In this document: in pieces, positions 47,153 through 59,600 of the stretch
Layout: every line of letters begins with the position of its first letter
Numbering within the stretch: position 1 is the first letter of the stretch
From: Antedon bifida
Taxonomy: Eukaryota > Echinodermata > Crinoidea > Comatulida > Antedonidae
Assembly: GCA_963402885.1 (NCBI GenBank)
Contig: OY727103.1
Coordinates: 14,844,085 to 14,908,084 of the forward strand
Direction: 5' to 3'
DNA: 64,000 bases
The notes under the pieces: generated by a model
Seen by the model: the letters and a program-made list of their open reading frames with translations, nothing else
The model's database searches: none
Told to the model about the DNA's origin: nothing
Position numbers and translations under genes: made by a program

Positions 47153-48829
47153 AAAATCCAGGAAAGTCTATTTTCAAACGGCATGGTGTTGAATTTTATA
47201 ATACAGTAGTACAATGTTTGATTTACATAAGGATATCTATTGAAAATACCAAATACATGGCGGATAAGTTTGTACTTAGCATCAAGTGTATAAGCTTGTT
47301 ATAGATTAATGAATGACATTCGTTACACTGTATTAGCATGCGTTCAGGACAGTGGAAAGTTATACAGTATGAGAAGAGAGAAATGCAGGTAGCCCTGCAA
47401 AAAATATACCTATGTAACATAGAGATATAGTATCATCAATGTACTATTGCATTTTTTACTAATGTAGATTGAATGAAATAAACAAAACTTTAAAACTTAC
47501 AGTATATTAAATTATATGTACACAGTAATATTAATATTATTAAACGTGACATGATGAACTATCCAGTTGTATACAATTACTTCCTTTAGTAACCAAACAC
47601 AATGCATTTCATACCAACACTTGGATTCCTTTATTCCACCTACTCAAATAGTCAACTGTACTGTATTTTATAATTTTACCCAATATACTTCCTGTTTTAA
47701 ATACCATTCAAAATAAATAATTAAAGATGTATTGTCCCCCGAAAAAATATTTGTTGTTGTTAAATATGCCATTTTAATGTCACAATTTAGTTATCCACTT
47801 TGAACAAAAATTAAATTAAAAAAATTACTGTATTTAATTTTACCTGAAAAAAATTAAATTTGAAGCAAAAAAATAGTCAAATTGGCTGCCAGTCAATAGG
47901 TTTTTGGTTGAATTTGACCATTTATTTTGTCATTTTATATGAAAAAACATCATATTTTTTAGGGTTTTTTTTATTAACTTTAAAAACTTTATTAAAACTA
48001 CAAAATAACCTATTCAAAGTCTGATTTAATTAAAATCTTAATTTTTCATATTTTTGGGGGACAATACATGCAAATAAAACCAACAAAAATTATAATCATG
48101 CTATCAAATAAATTTCCTAAAATCAAATACTGTGAAGTACTAGTATAAAAGTAAAGTTACGATACATGATACTTTGTTAGCAAATTTAAATGAAAAATAT
48201 AGCCAACCCATCTTTTCTTGATATTTTTTCATTTATTTGTTTCTGATCATTAATTGATGGAGTGGGTGTGGTATTGTTGGATTTATGTTCTAACTTGTAA
48301 GTTGCAAAACATCGGTAGTACACATACAATTAAATAACAAATAAGTCTAATTAGTTGGTCAGAATTAATGGTAAACACTGGAAATTGTTTATATCCTGAA
48401 TAATAATCATGCATATAAATCTGGGTGTGGCTATACTATAAAACAAACATGTTTAAAATAAAAACTAAATTATTAATACTTTAATAACCATCATATTCAT
48501 GTAATTAATTCACATAATTTCAGTGCACAAATGAGTTACAATTATATGGATTAAACAGCGAAAAATAGGAAATTGACTTGGTTAAATAAAAAATACTGAG
48601 TGCAAGTGTGGAATATCCCTAAGAAGGGAAGACACATGCCTTAAACAAACAAACCACATGTCTAAATAAAGGTCAAGGAACTATGATATAGGATTTGCCT
48701 ATAATGCATTATTTCCAAATACATTTGCATAAAATCATTGATAATTATCTGTCTCTGGTCTGGAAAAGGGACAAAGAAGAGGCGGGCCATAACAAACTTG
48801 GAATGAAAAGAAAGCGGACGAAGGAAAGG

Positions 48830-49575
48830 AGAGGCAGACCATGAAAAATAAGGAATGAAAAGAAAAAGAATGAAAAGAAAAGGAATGTAGAAGAGGCTGG
48901 CAGAACATCAAAATCATGGAATGAAAAGAAAAGGGATGAACAAGAGGCGGACCATGAAAAACATGGAATGAAAGAAAAGGGATGTATAAGAGGCTAGCAG
49001 ACCATGAACAACATGGAATGAAAGAAAAGGGATGTATAAGAGGCTAGCAGACCATGAACAACATGGAATGAAAGAAAAGGGATGTAGAAGAGGCTAGCAG
49101 ACCATGAACAACATGGAATGAAAAGAAAGGGGATGAAGAGGAGGCTGGCAGACCATGAACAACATGGAATGAAAGAAAAGGGATGTAGAAGAGGCTAGCA
49201 GACCATGAACAACATGGAATGAAAAGAAAGGGGATGAAGAGGAGGCTAGCAGATCATGAACAACATGGAATGAAAAGAAAGGGGATGAAGAGGAGGCTAG
49301 CAGATCATGAACAACATGGAATGAAAAGAAAGGGGATGAAGAGGAGGCTGGCAGACCATGAAAAACATAGAATGAAAGAAAAGGGATGTAGAAGAGGCTA
49401 GCAGACCATGAACAACATGGAATGAAAAGAAAGGGGATGTACAAGAGGCTAGCAGACCATGAACAACATGCAATGAAAAGAAAGGGGATGAAGAGGAGGC
49501 TGGCAGAGCATGAAAAACATAGAATGAAAAGAAAAGGGATGAACAAGAGGCAGACCATGAAAAACATAGAATGAA
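48830..49575 (+). repeat. Minisatellite, about 50-bp unit, about 15 copies
   Basis: The unit runs acatggaatgaaa(a)gaaa(a)gg..gatg..gaggct(a/g)gcagaccatgaaca. Consecutive copies at 48961, 49011 and 49061 are exactly 50 bp apart. Open frames on both strands over it (such as 49094-49567) come from the repeat. Confidence 0.9.
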
Positions 49576-50129
49576 AAAAAAGATAGAAGCTAGATAGTTA
49601 TTAAATGAATATAGCATATAAATAAATACAAATTATATAATAATTAAAACCAAAAAAAAATAATTAAAAATAGATGTCACTGAATAGTAATAGAACTGAT
49701 GAATAGTAAAAATAACCTAAGAACAATATTTTGAAAGTAAATAATGCTTCACTTATGCTTAATTTTTTTTGATGAGATCATTCTTAAATCATATGGTAAA
49801 TTATTCCATAGTTTTGGGCCTTGATAATTTTTTGTTAGGAACAAAATTGAGGAAGCATTAAGTTTAATGGGTTATTAAGTCTTGTGTTTCTAGTGTGCAT
49901 TATAGGTTTAAAGTATAAGTTTATGATATGTGGTAATCTACAAAAAAAATCTGAAACAAATTGTAATACTGTACATACAATTCATAAACTTATATAAACA
50001 AAGGCGCAGAAGGTGATGCAAAATCAGAAAAAAGTAGCACATCGAATTAAAAGTATTTGATGCAAATATGTTAAATGAGTGTTTCCCAAGACTTCTATCT
50101 AGGCATATGGCCTACCATAAATTAAACTT

Positions 50130-51110
50130 AATTAGGCCTAGCTAGGCCTACTACTACTACTGCAGGCTAGCCTTAAACTAGGCCTAGGTAGGGCCTAGGC
50201 CTAGGTCTAAAACAAAAAAGGTTTTTAATAATAATTATATCAGTCACGTTTGAAATCACTCACTCCAGGCTATGCCACAGCCTAGGGGCACTATGTGAAT
50301 TATCCTCCTACTACGCCTAGGCTAAATAGCCTAGAGGCCTACTACACCACCGGTCCATCTGCACCACCACCGCTCAGTCAGCAGAGTCACACACACTGCT
50401 GCAACTGGCACTCTGCATGATGCAGCAGCACTAGCCTAGGCCTAGCCTAGCTAGGCCTAGCCTAGCTAAAAAATGTTTTTTTTTCTTTTTTTATATTACA
50501 TTCTCTTCATCTGAAAGATATATAAAGTTCATACCTTCATAGAGTCCCAAGCCAGCACCAACCATTGGTTAGTTAGTTAATTAGAGGCCTTGCCTAGCCT
50601 TTTTTAGGCCCATCTTTTTTCGTTCGTACTACGTACGTCATCGCGATCGTCTGCTGCACCAAATATAAGAGGTATATTTTGGGTACGTAATATGTACCAC
50701 AAAATATTCCTCCGAAATGTTTTTTACGTTATAGAGGGCGACATAAAAACAACATGGCTGCGTCCACGAGATACACATTTCAATCCTTTTCTCGATCAAA
50801 GTTGATATTTCTGAAAAGTAGGTTCACATTGAATTTTAAAATTTCTATCAGAGGTGTTATGTCAGAACTGGTTTAGGTTTATTTAATAATTTAGGTATGG
50901 GCTGGCCAAGTTAGCCTAGCTAGGCCTACTACTACTACGGATACATACAGCAGGTCTCTACTACTATCTATCTAGGCCTAGGCTAGTACTAATATCTAGT
51001 AGGCTGGAGTAGGCATCGCCGCGCCTACTCTCAAACAAGCCTGCTTGGCTGACTGGTGCCACGGTGGAGCCTAGTAGTTGATCTAGCCTAGCTAAGCCTT
51101 GCCTAACTAC
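50130..51110. repeat. Cluster of TAGGCCTA-type palindromes
   Basis: ctaggcctag and overlapping forms recur many times (for example 50130-50215, 50430-50470 and 50915-50995), on both sides of the divergent promoter. Such motifs are frequent in some marine deuterostome genomes. Confidence 0.7.
50535..50753. promoter_or_regulatory. Bidirectional promoter between MRPL42 and a minus-strand transcript
   Basis: A good minus-strand donor (AAG|GTATGA) at 50535/50534 implies a first exon running left from about 50640. MRPL42 starts at 50754. The space between is CpG-containing (cgtacgtcatcgcgatcg, 50632-50649) and without a TATA box. The minus transcript may be the SH2 gene, with a 5.8-kb first intron; that link is inference. 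Confidence 0.45.
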
Positions 51111-52740
51111 TTACTACCAAGCTAGCCCTAACTTACCTACTATAATGTTTTTATTTTTGAATTTGTATAGATTTAAATGCAATGTCACGACGCATATTTT
51201 CCTCTGGAACCATTCACAGGTGAATAATTTGATTAAACAATATATATATATATATTATGTTAACTCCACCTTTTTTAGGAGACATATTGTTTTTAAAAGT
51301 TCCGATGCTGTTTATTTGTTTGTTTTGTTGCTTGCCTTCAAATCAATCAAATTGAATTGAATTATATCATTTTGTGAACTCTTTTTTAGGTTCAGAAGAT
51401 TTTTTTTCTGTAGCAGAACAATTTTTCTGGACTTTACAGTATCACTATCTACTTTACTACAGTCAAGTCTCCCAATACCGGACACCTTTGGGCTGGCCTA
51501 ATATGTCTTGTTTTCTGGAAAATCTAGTATTCGGAATGTGTTTTACTGGCAAAAATGAATTGTATCTCAAGAAAAGTCTGGTTTTTGGTTTTCAGAGAGT
51601 TTGGTATTGGGAAAGTCGACTGTATACCATTCCCTCACCTCAACCTAAAGAACTATTTTTATTTGTGTATACCATATTTTGTCTACAAAAATACTTATAC
51701 ATGTTCATAGTGTCATGATGACCTTCCATTCTGTAAAAAAAACATCTTTGTTTTCTTCTTTTTAGTAAGCAATGGACAGAAACATCAGATGGTTCAATGT
51801 TTGTTTGCTATCATCCTGCCAACGATTTTCCGTACGAACACACAAAGGTAAAATTTTAGAATGTAAAATCTCATACTATCATACCTTGGATATGAGGTTC
51901 TAGTGTTAAAAGTTCAACTACTGACAGCTTGATAATCAATTGCAGGCCTTGTCTTTTGAATATTATAAGTCTGCTACAAATTGCACTCCTCAATACATTA
52001 GGGATGCTGTAGGTGTGCTGTTTGTATTTTGGTGTATAGAAGTTTACCAAATTTAAGCGTGTTGTAAATCGCACTCCTCAAGGTCAGTTTAGGAGTGTGT
52101 TAGGTGAGTGATCACACTCGCTCGCCTTAAAAGAAAAGGCCTGCAATTGTAGTTATATTCAAATACAATACATTAGATTTAATTACTATAAATTAACTTG
52201 TCTTAACTCTTTCTTACTCAATTCTTTTTTACCATTTGTTGAACCGCATAGACATAACCAGATATATTTTTATATCTTTTTGATGACAATATCAAAAGCA
52301 ATATTTAGTTTGTTTTTATCTTTTAGCCAATAACGCGACAAGACCCAGTTAATCCAGACATGCATGTAAGTTATATCAAGATTTTGGTATTCCTTTTTTT
52401 TGAAAATTTTGTTTTGCTTTGGCTTCATTATTGAAATGATAATTTCTGTTTTTATTATTTGTACAGCACAGCACTGAGAGTATACTAAAAAGTAAACTTC
52501 AATTTGACCATTATGAAATGGAGAAAAGAGGACCTAGCATTTCCGATCTAAGCCAGACTTATTATACGACAAAGCACAGATGGTATCCTGTGTAAGTAGA
52601 AACATTGTTTAATTTATGTGTTTATTTAAAATTCACTGATCTGAATTTCCTCAAATTCAACCACAAATTTCATTTTCAGTGGAATTCGAAGAAGGAATTT
52701 GAAGAATCCGAACCCACCCAGAGACCGAGATTATTTATGA
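50754..52740 (+). CDS. MRPL42: Mitochondrial ribosomal protein L42 (mL42)
   Basis: Exons are 50754-50817, 51171-51219, 51766-51847, 52327-52365, 52467-52591 and 52680-52740, all with consensus AG/GT borders, giving 139 residues against 142 in human. The family is recognised from TSDG..FVCYHP, PYEHTKPI..DPV, and the highly conserved TTKHRWYP followed by RRRNLKNPNPPRDR. It is a component of the large subunit of the mitochondrial ribosome. The N-terminus (MAASTRY..FSRSK) is basic and free of acidic residues, as expected for a mitochondrial targeting signal. Introns hold a pogo-like MITE. Confidence 0.95.
51460..51622 (+). mobile_element. pogo/Tigger-like MITE in an MRPL42 intron
   Basis: It begins cagtcaagtctcccaatacc, ends ggtattgggaaagtcgactg, and is flanked by TA on both sides, the target duplication of Tc1/mariner/pogo elements. 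At 163 bp it has no coding capacity. Confidence 0.75.
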
Positions 52741-52767
52741 TATGTTTGGAATGATCAGCTAAAATGG

Positions 52768-52858
52768 AGTACTGGTAGTGATATGACATCATCATGTCCA
52801 TATATGGGCACATCACATTTTTTTGACACATAAAGTTTGATAGTGTAGACCGAGCTTT
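52768..52858. mobile_element. Palindromic MITE, family 1 (3' half)
   Basis: Contains tggtagtgatatgacatcat, the gggcacatcac arm and the terminal aaagtttgatagtgtagac. It lies just after the MRPL42 stop codon, perhaps inside its 3' untranslated region. Confidence 0.65.
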
Positions 52859-53521
52859 AGTCTCCTGATATTGTTCACCAAGAAAGTGATTTTGAACCAG
52901 TCGTCCTATTCACCAGTGTCAAGGAAATATTTCCCTTAAGACCTATTTCACAATAGATAGAATGTTTTTTTTATTTTAAGCATGTTTTTCTGGAAAATTG
53001 TCTTTACAGTCTTATCATCGTCATTACCTACATCATCAGGATGTCATTATATTACTACATTCCTCCTCCGGACCCTTCTTCCCACCCTCCAACATGCACC
53101 GTTTTTTTCCCCCCTGCTCTTTAAATACACAATTTGTAAGTCGTTCTATTGTACACATAATTTAGAAAAACAATATACACAAAGTATTAATGCTTGCATA
53201 AAGTTTATTAAAAGATAAGATAATACATATTTTAAAATGTTGTTTTTAATCTTATTGTTATTTTCACAAGTTTCCATATTAGTTGTTATAATAAGTAAAG
53301 AATGAATATCAATCTTTCTGTGTATAATGAACACATTTTGTAAAAATAAACTCAATTTAAAACATGTAAGTTGTTAAATATTATCTTAAGGATGAAAGAA
53401 TATCGAATGTGGCCAGAATAAATGTAGGCCTATATATTAAAGGTCCCGTCACCATTCACCAATGATTAAACATATTATATCAATCAAGTACACTTTATTT
53501 TGTATCTTTGCTAATGCCCTT

Positions 53522-53679
53522 TTAGTTTTTCTTGAGGGCTTTAGTCATGCCTCGCTTCTTAGCCAACTCTTTCATCAAGTTCTTTGAAGCCAACGCCTTT
53601 TTGGCTGCCATCATCTTTTTGGCCGCCATCATCTTCTTAGCCGCCATCATACGAGCAACCTTCTTTGTCTTCTTGTTGC
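53522..53679 (-). CDS. Terminal exon: cationic Lys/Ala/Met peptide
   Basis: It starts after a TTTAATAG acceptor and ends at TAA (53524-53522), with AATAAA on the minus strand at 53499-53494. The 51 residues include 17 Lys, 2 Arg and only 1 Glu, with three copies of MMAAKK. The alternating Lys pairs and Ala/Met pairs would make a charged helix, as in some antimicrobial or nucleic-acid-binding peptides. I do not recognise a named family. Confidence 0.75.
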
Positions 53680-56600
53680 CTATTAAAGTAGATTAAGAAC
53701 AAGTATAAGTATACAAGAAGTAAATAACGTAACCTCCTAATATGACAACACTTTCTACCGACCTAAAAAAATCGACATCCTAATCAACTTATATTAAAGA
53801 TGTTTAATTATATAATTCAAAATAAATCAAAGGATTATTTTAAATTTGAAATGAAAATATAAGTGATTTTATTTTTCACGATGCTTTTTTCATGTCATAT
53901 TCGACACAAATTCCAAGCAAAATGTTTTTAATTGATGATCTGTTAACGCAACTCAATGAGGTAGGCAAAACGCAATATAAGTTGACCAATCACAAGCAAT
54001 AGTTCAGCTGATCCAACGCGTCGGGATTGGTCAATACTAATTTATTATGACCGCACATTCACGAACAAAAAATTGCTGTCAACCAACATTGAATCTCAGC
54101 CAACTGTTTCTGTTTCTATATTTTTAAAATATATATAACATTTTACCCAAGTAATAAAAACAATTTAAGGTACAATTTTTAACTTGCACAAATTGAAACC
54201 TGTTGCTGGTGGAGGTGGGCATACAAATTGTAAAATCAACATTTCAAAATTATTATTACAGTGCTGAACCGGAATTACGAAAAAGATGGACGTTTCGGAA
54301 CCATCATGGAACCATTCAAATGAGTAAATAAAATATAAAGTGGAATGTTGATTTATTTGGTTTTTTTACGTTATAATATTATTCAAAAACCTAAATATAC
54401 AATCGCGAAAATATATTGACAATTACAGTTCTACAGTTATTTTTATTATTATTGGTGAAATACAATTTATATATCAGAAGTGGCTCGTGAAAATAAAAAT
54501 GAGTTTAAAAAAAACTTCAACTTGCCGTGACTATCCGCGTCGTCGCCAGTGGAAACGTTGCCTGTAAACAAACGTTTATATTTCTCAATTGACAGAAGAC
54601 ACGTCCGAGGGAATAATAATAATTTAAAAATCAAAATTGATAATCTTTTAATTAAAGAAAAACAACATTTAAATTGTCTTAGAATCACAATTGACACCCA
54701 ATTTAACTGGAAACAGCAATTAACTCAAATTCAAGAAATATTGGAGCAATGAGAAAAATATATTTTAACAACAAATATTCTTTTTTCATTATAATACCAT
54801 GGTTCTTCAGTATTTATCGTATTGTAACTTGTTATGGGGAACTGTTACAAATAAACATTTCCAATGTCCATGGACTACTACGGTAACTACAAAATTGGAC
54901 CATCTTTTTATATTACAGAAAAAAGCGCTTCGTATTTGTTTCAATCAACTTATCGAGCCCATACCAAACCACTCTTTTCTAAATTTAAAACAAATATATT
55001 TGATATCATAATTTTCAATCTGCTTTCTTTGTTAAAATACGAAAATAATAAACTCCCAAATCATTTACTAACTACTTTATGAAACATAGTCAACTACATT
55101 ATTTAAACTGCATCTGCAAATTCTAAATTCAAATTAGTATATAAAAGAACTATTTACTTTCAAGAATTATGATGAACGTTAAATAAGACCAGTTAAGATC
55201 GGTTTAAATAGAAATTGTAGCTTTGTTTTCTTTTATTTATTATTAGTTTATGTATTTTTTTTCTTTTTCGTATTTAATGTTATATTTGGGTTGGGTCAAA
55301 CTTATATGACTCTCCACCCCCTCTATTCCCCTACCCCCACATGATTACTTCATTGTATTTATTATCTTGTATGTATTTTGTGGAAATAAAATAGAATAGA
55401 TTTTTAATTGAATAATTAAGGTAAATATTAGTATTGACAAACTAATAATATTTCATTCTTGTTTACATTATCAGTTGAAGAGCAATTTTACAACATGGTA
55501 ACAAATAGTATTTATAAGAAAAAAAAACAAAAAACCGTCTAAAACTAGGCCTATATAATAAAAAAACATAAACCTACCATCATTCCTCTCCTCCATATCA
55601 CCTATAAAAAAACAAATAACATGGTTATATTATGATAATGTCAATTCAACACAATTATTAACATTATTATTTGACTGTATCATTATCAGATAAACCATAT
55701 ATGTCAACTTCAAGTTTTATTGGTTTACTATCAAAGAACTACTTATATTATTATACGAATCGAAACCAGAAGAAATGTTTTCATTATAAAAATAATAGTA
55801 TATATTTATCATGAATGAGTAATCTGTTACTTTTTTTTATTTTCTGAAGTTTAAATAAATTCCGGTAATGTTTGACTAGGACAGTAAAAAATACTGGAGC
55901 AAAATATTTTTGTCTTCAATGGTTTAACAGATTTTTATTCGATAGATGTATTGCATAATAACATGGAGGGAATATAGTTTATCTATTCATAAACGCGGTG
56001 AACCTACCTCCTTCATCCCTCTTGTTCGGATCTGTAAAAGGAAAATATTAATATTATGATAATATTATTATAACTTTTTTTAAAACCTTTTTACCAGTTG
56101 TTGGAATACAACAATAACAGTTATTAATTATTATGTCATTTTTCGATAAAACTTGAGCTTGCGCGTAAGTGAATTCACCAATCATAAGATTTTTGTCTTC
56201 CATGGTTTAACAGGTTTTTATTCGATAGACCCAAAACAATTATCAAAGGGCCCATAAGAAAGGGAACTATTAGTAAAAAATAATCGGTAACAATTGCTAA
56301 GTTATAATTTGACAATATGGATCACTCGCCCATGCAGGTTGTTAATAATTTTAATTTTATCTCATTAGGCCGAATTCCATAAATTATTTATTCTATGAAA
56401 ATAATATAAACCCTATTTTATTTTAAATCATTGTACGTTATTTTAGAACCATGATAAAATGTCACTTTTGTTGTGTTAAAAACTTACCGCCAGGAGTCTG
56501 GTCCCCTGTGAAAATAATCATAAAACAACGTAATTCAAATTATTCCATATCAAAAATGTTAACATATTATTTTTCACAAGTTTATTTGTGTAGAAAATTC

Positions 56601-59600
56601 AGGGGATTTCATAGGTTACAGTGGCACAAGCCAAAACAATTATCAAAGGGCCCATAAGAAAAGGTTTTTTGGAAAAAATAATCGGTAACAATTATTGCTA
56701 AGTTATAATTTGACAATATGGATCACTCACCCATGCAGGTTGTTAATAATTTTAATTTTATCTCATTAGGCCGAATTCCATAAATTATTTATTCTATGAA
56801 AATAATATAAACCCTATTTTATTTTAAATCATTGTACGTTATTTTTAGAACCATGGTAAAATGTCACTTTTGTTGTGTTAAAAACTTACCGACAGGAGGC
56901 TGTTGCACTGTGAAAATAATCATAAAACCACTTATTTCAAATTGTTCCATATCAAAAATGTTATCACAAGTTTATTTTTGTAGAAAATTCAGGGGATTTC
57001 ATAGGTTACAGTGGCACAAGCCAAAACAATTATCAAAGGGCCCATAAGAAAGGGAACCGTTAGTAAAAAATAATCGGTAAAAATTGCTAAGTTATAATTT
57101 GACAATATGGATCACTCGCCCATGCAGGTTGTTAATAATTTTAATTTTATTTCATTAGGCCGAATTCCATAAATTATTTATTCTATGAAAATAATATAAA
57201 CCCTATTTTATTTTAAATCATTGTACGTTATTTTAGAACCATGATAAAATGTCACTTTTGTTGTGTTAAAAACTTACCGCCAGGAGTCTGGTCCCCTGTG
57301 AAAATAATCATAAAACAACGTAATTCAAATTATTCCATATCAAAAATGTTAACATATTATTTTTCACAAGTTTATTTGTGTAGAAAATTCAGGGGATTTC
57401 ATAGGTTACAGTGGCACAAGCCAAAACAATTATCGAAGGGCCCATAAGAAAAGGTTTTTTGGAAAAAATAATCGGTAACAATTATTGCTAAGTTATAATT
57501 TGACAATATGGATCACTCGCACATGCAGGTTGTTAATAATTTTAATTTTATCTCATTAGGCCGAATTCCATAAATTATTTATTCTATGAAAATAATATAA
57601 ACCTTATTTTATTTTAAATCATTGTACGTTATTTTTAGAACCATGGTAAAATGTCACTTTTGTTGTGTTAAAAACTTACCGACAGGAGGCTGTTGCCCTG
57701 TGAAAATAATCATAAAACAACGTAATTCAAATTATTCCATATCAAAAATGTTAACATATTATTTTTCACAAGTTTATTTGTTTAGAAAATTCAAGGGATT
57801 TCATAGGTTACAGTGGCACAAGCCAAAACAATTATCAAAGGGGCCATAAGAAAAGGTTTTTTGGAAAAAATAATCGGTAACAATTATTGCTAAGTTATAA
57901 TTTGACAATATAGATCACTCGCCCATGCAGGTTGTTAATAATTTTAATTTTATCTCATTAGGCCGAATTCCATAAATTATTTATTCTATGAAAATAATAT
58001 AAACCCTATTTTATTTTAAATCATTGTACGTTATTTTTAGAACCATGGTAAAATGTCACTTTTGTTGTGTTAAAAACTTACCGACAGGAGGCTGTTGCCC
58101 TGTGAAAATAATCATAAAACCACTTATTTCAAATTGTTCCATATCAAAACTTTTATCACAAGTTTATTTTTGTAGAAAATTCAAGGGATTTCATAGGTTA
58201 CAGTGGCACAAGCCAAAACAATTATCAAAGGGCCCATAAGAAAGGGAACCGTTATTAAAAAATAATCGGTAAAAATTGCTAAGTTATAATTTGACAATAT
58301 GGATCACTCACCCATGCAGGTTGTTAATAATTTTAATTTTATCTCATTAGGCCGAATTCCATAAATTATTTATTCTATGAAAATAATATAAACCCTATTT
58401 TATTTTAAATCATTGTACGTTATTTTAGAACCATGATAAAATGTCACTTTTGTTGTGTTAAAAACTTACCGCCAGGAGTCTGGTCCCCTGTGAAAATAAT
58501 CATAAAACAACGTAATTCAAATTATTCCATATTAAAAATGTTAACATATTATTTTTCACAAGTTTATTTGTGTAGAAAATTCAGGGGATTTCATAGGTTA
58601 CAGTGGCACAAGCCAAAACAATTATCAAAGGGCCCATAAGAAAGGGAACCGTTAGTAAAAAATAATCGGTAAAAATTGCTACGTTATAATTTGACAATAT
58701 GGATCACTCGCCCATGCAGGTTGTTAATAATTTTAATTTTATCTCATTAGACTGAATTCCATAAATTAATTATTCTATGAAAATAATATAAAACCAATTT
58801 TATTTTATACATTGTACGTTATTTTAGAACCATGGTAAAATGTCACCTTTGTTGTGTTAAAAACTTACCGAAAGGTAACTGGTTCCTTGTGAAAATAATC
58901 ATAAAAAAACTTATTTAAAATTATTTCTTATCAAAAATGTTATGATAATATTAATATTATTATAATATTCTATGTGGATTAAAAGTAACTTTTTTTTAAA
59001 CCTTTTTACCAGTTGTTGGAATACAACAATAATTATTTATTAATTATTTTTCGATAAAACGTTGAGCTTGCGCGTAAGTGAATTCACCAATCATAAGATT
59101 TTTTCCTCCATGGTTTAACAGATTTTGATTCAATAGATGTATAACATAACATGGAGGAAAAATGATAATAAGTTATGGTCGTATTGAACAACATAACACG
59201 ATTAATCTACTATAAAAAAATGTATTTTATTTCAATTTATTCAGCCTGTATTTTATTATATTCAAACATAATTATGCTTTCCCCACATTTTGAAAATTAC
59301 ATTTATAAGCAATATACTTTTTTATCAGTTGATAAAATATGTTTCAGATAATAGGTTAGGAAGCGGTTCATGAAAAGAAGAACAGTAAAAAACGTCAACT
59401 TACCATCGCTGCTGCCGCTTCCATCTGTAAACAAAAGTGTAATCATTACCATAATGCCTTATGCAGTTTAAGTTTTCTCGTATATAAGAGAACATAACAC
59501 GATTAATCTACTATAAAAAATGTATTTTATTTCAATTTATTCAGCCTGTATTTTATTATATTCAAACATAATTATGCTTTCCCCACATTTTGAAAATTAC

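Larger units (their letters stand above)
44695..50534. other. Long gene-poor stretch, probably first intron of the minus-strand gene
   Basis: It holds a MITE at 47030-47152, a short triplicate of cttatatggaagaagtc (45820-45885), a 50-bp minisatellite (48830-49575) and many TAGGCCTA motifs after 50100. I see no exon. Confidence 0.45.

Noticed and set aside
49094-49617. 157- and 106-codon minus-strand frames with repeated SFHVVHGL
   Set aside because: Reverse reading of the 50-bp minisatellite.
54549-55082. Open frames with reverse-transcriptase-like C-terminal motifs as a live gene
   Set aside because: They are a 5'-truncated, frameshifted LINE remnant.
56451-58639. Six plus-strand frames of 68-75 codons with CHFCC, looking like a tandem peptide family
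   Set aside because: They lie antisense over the micro-exon array; the same positions hold good minus-strand splice sites, and the frames have no splice or promoter context.
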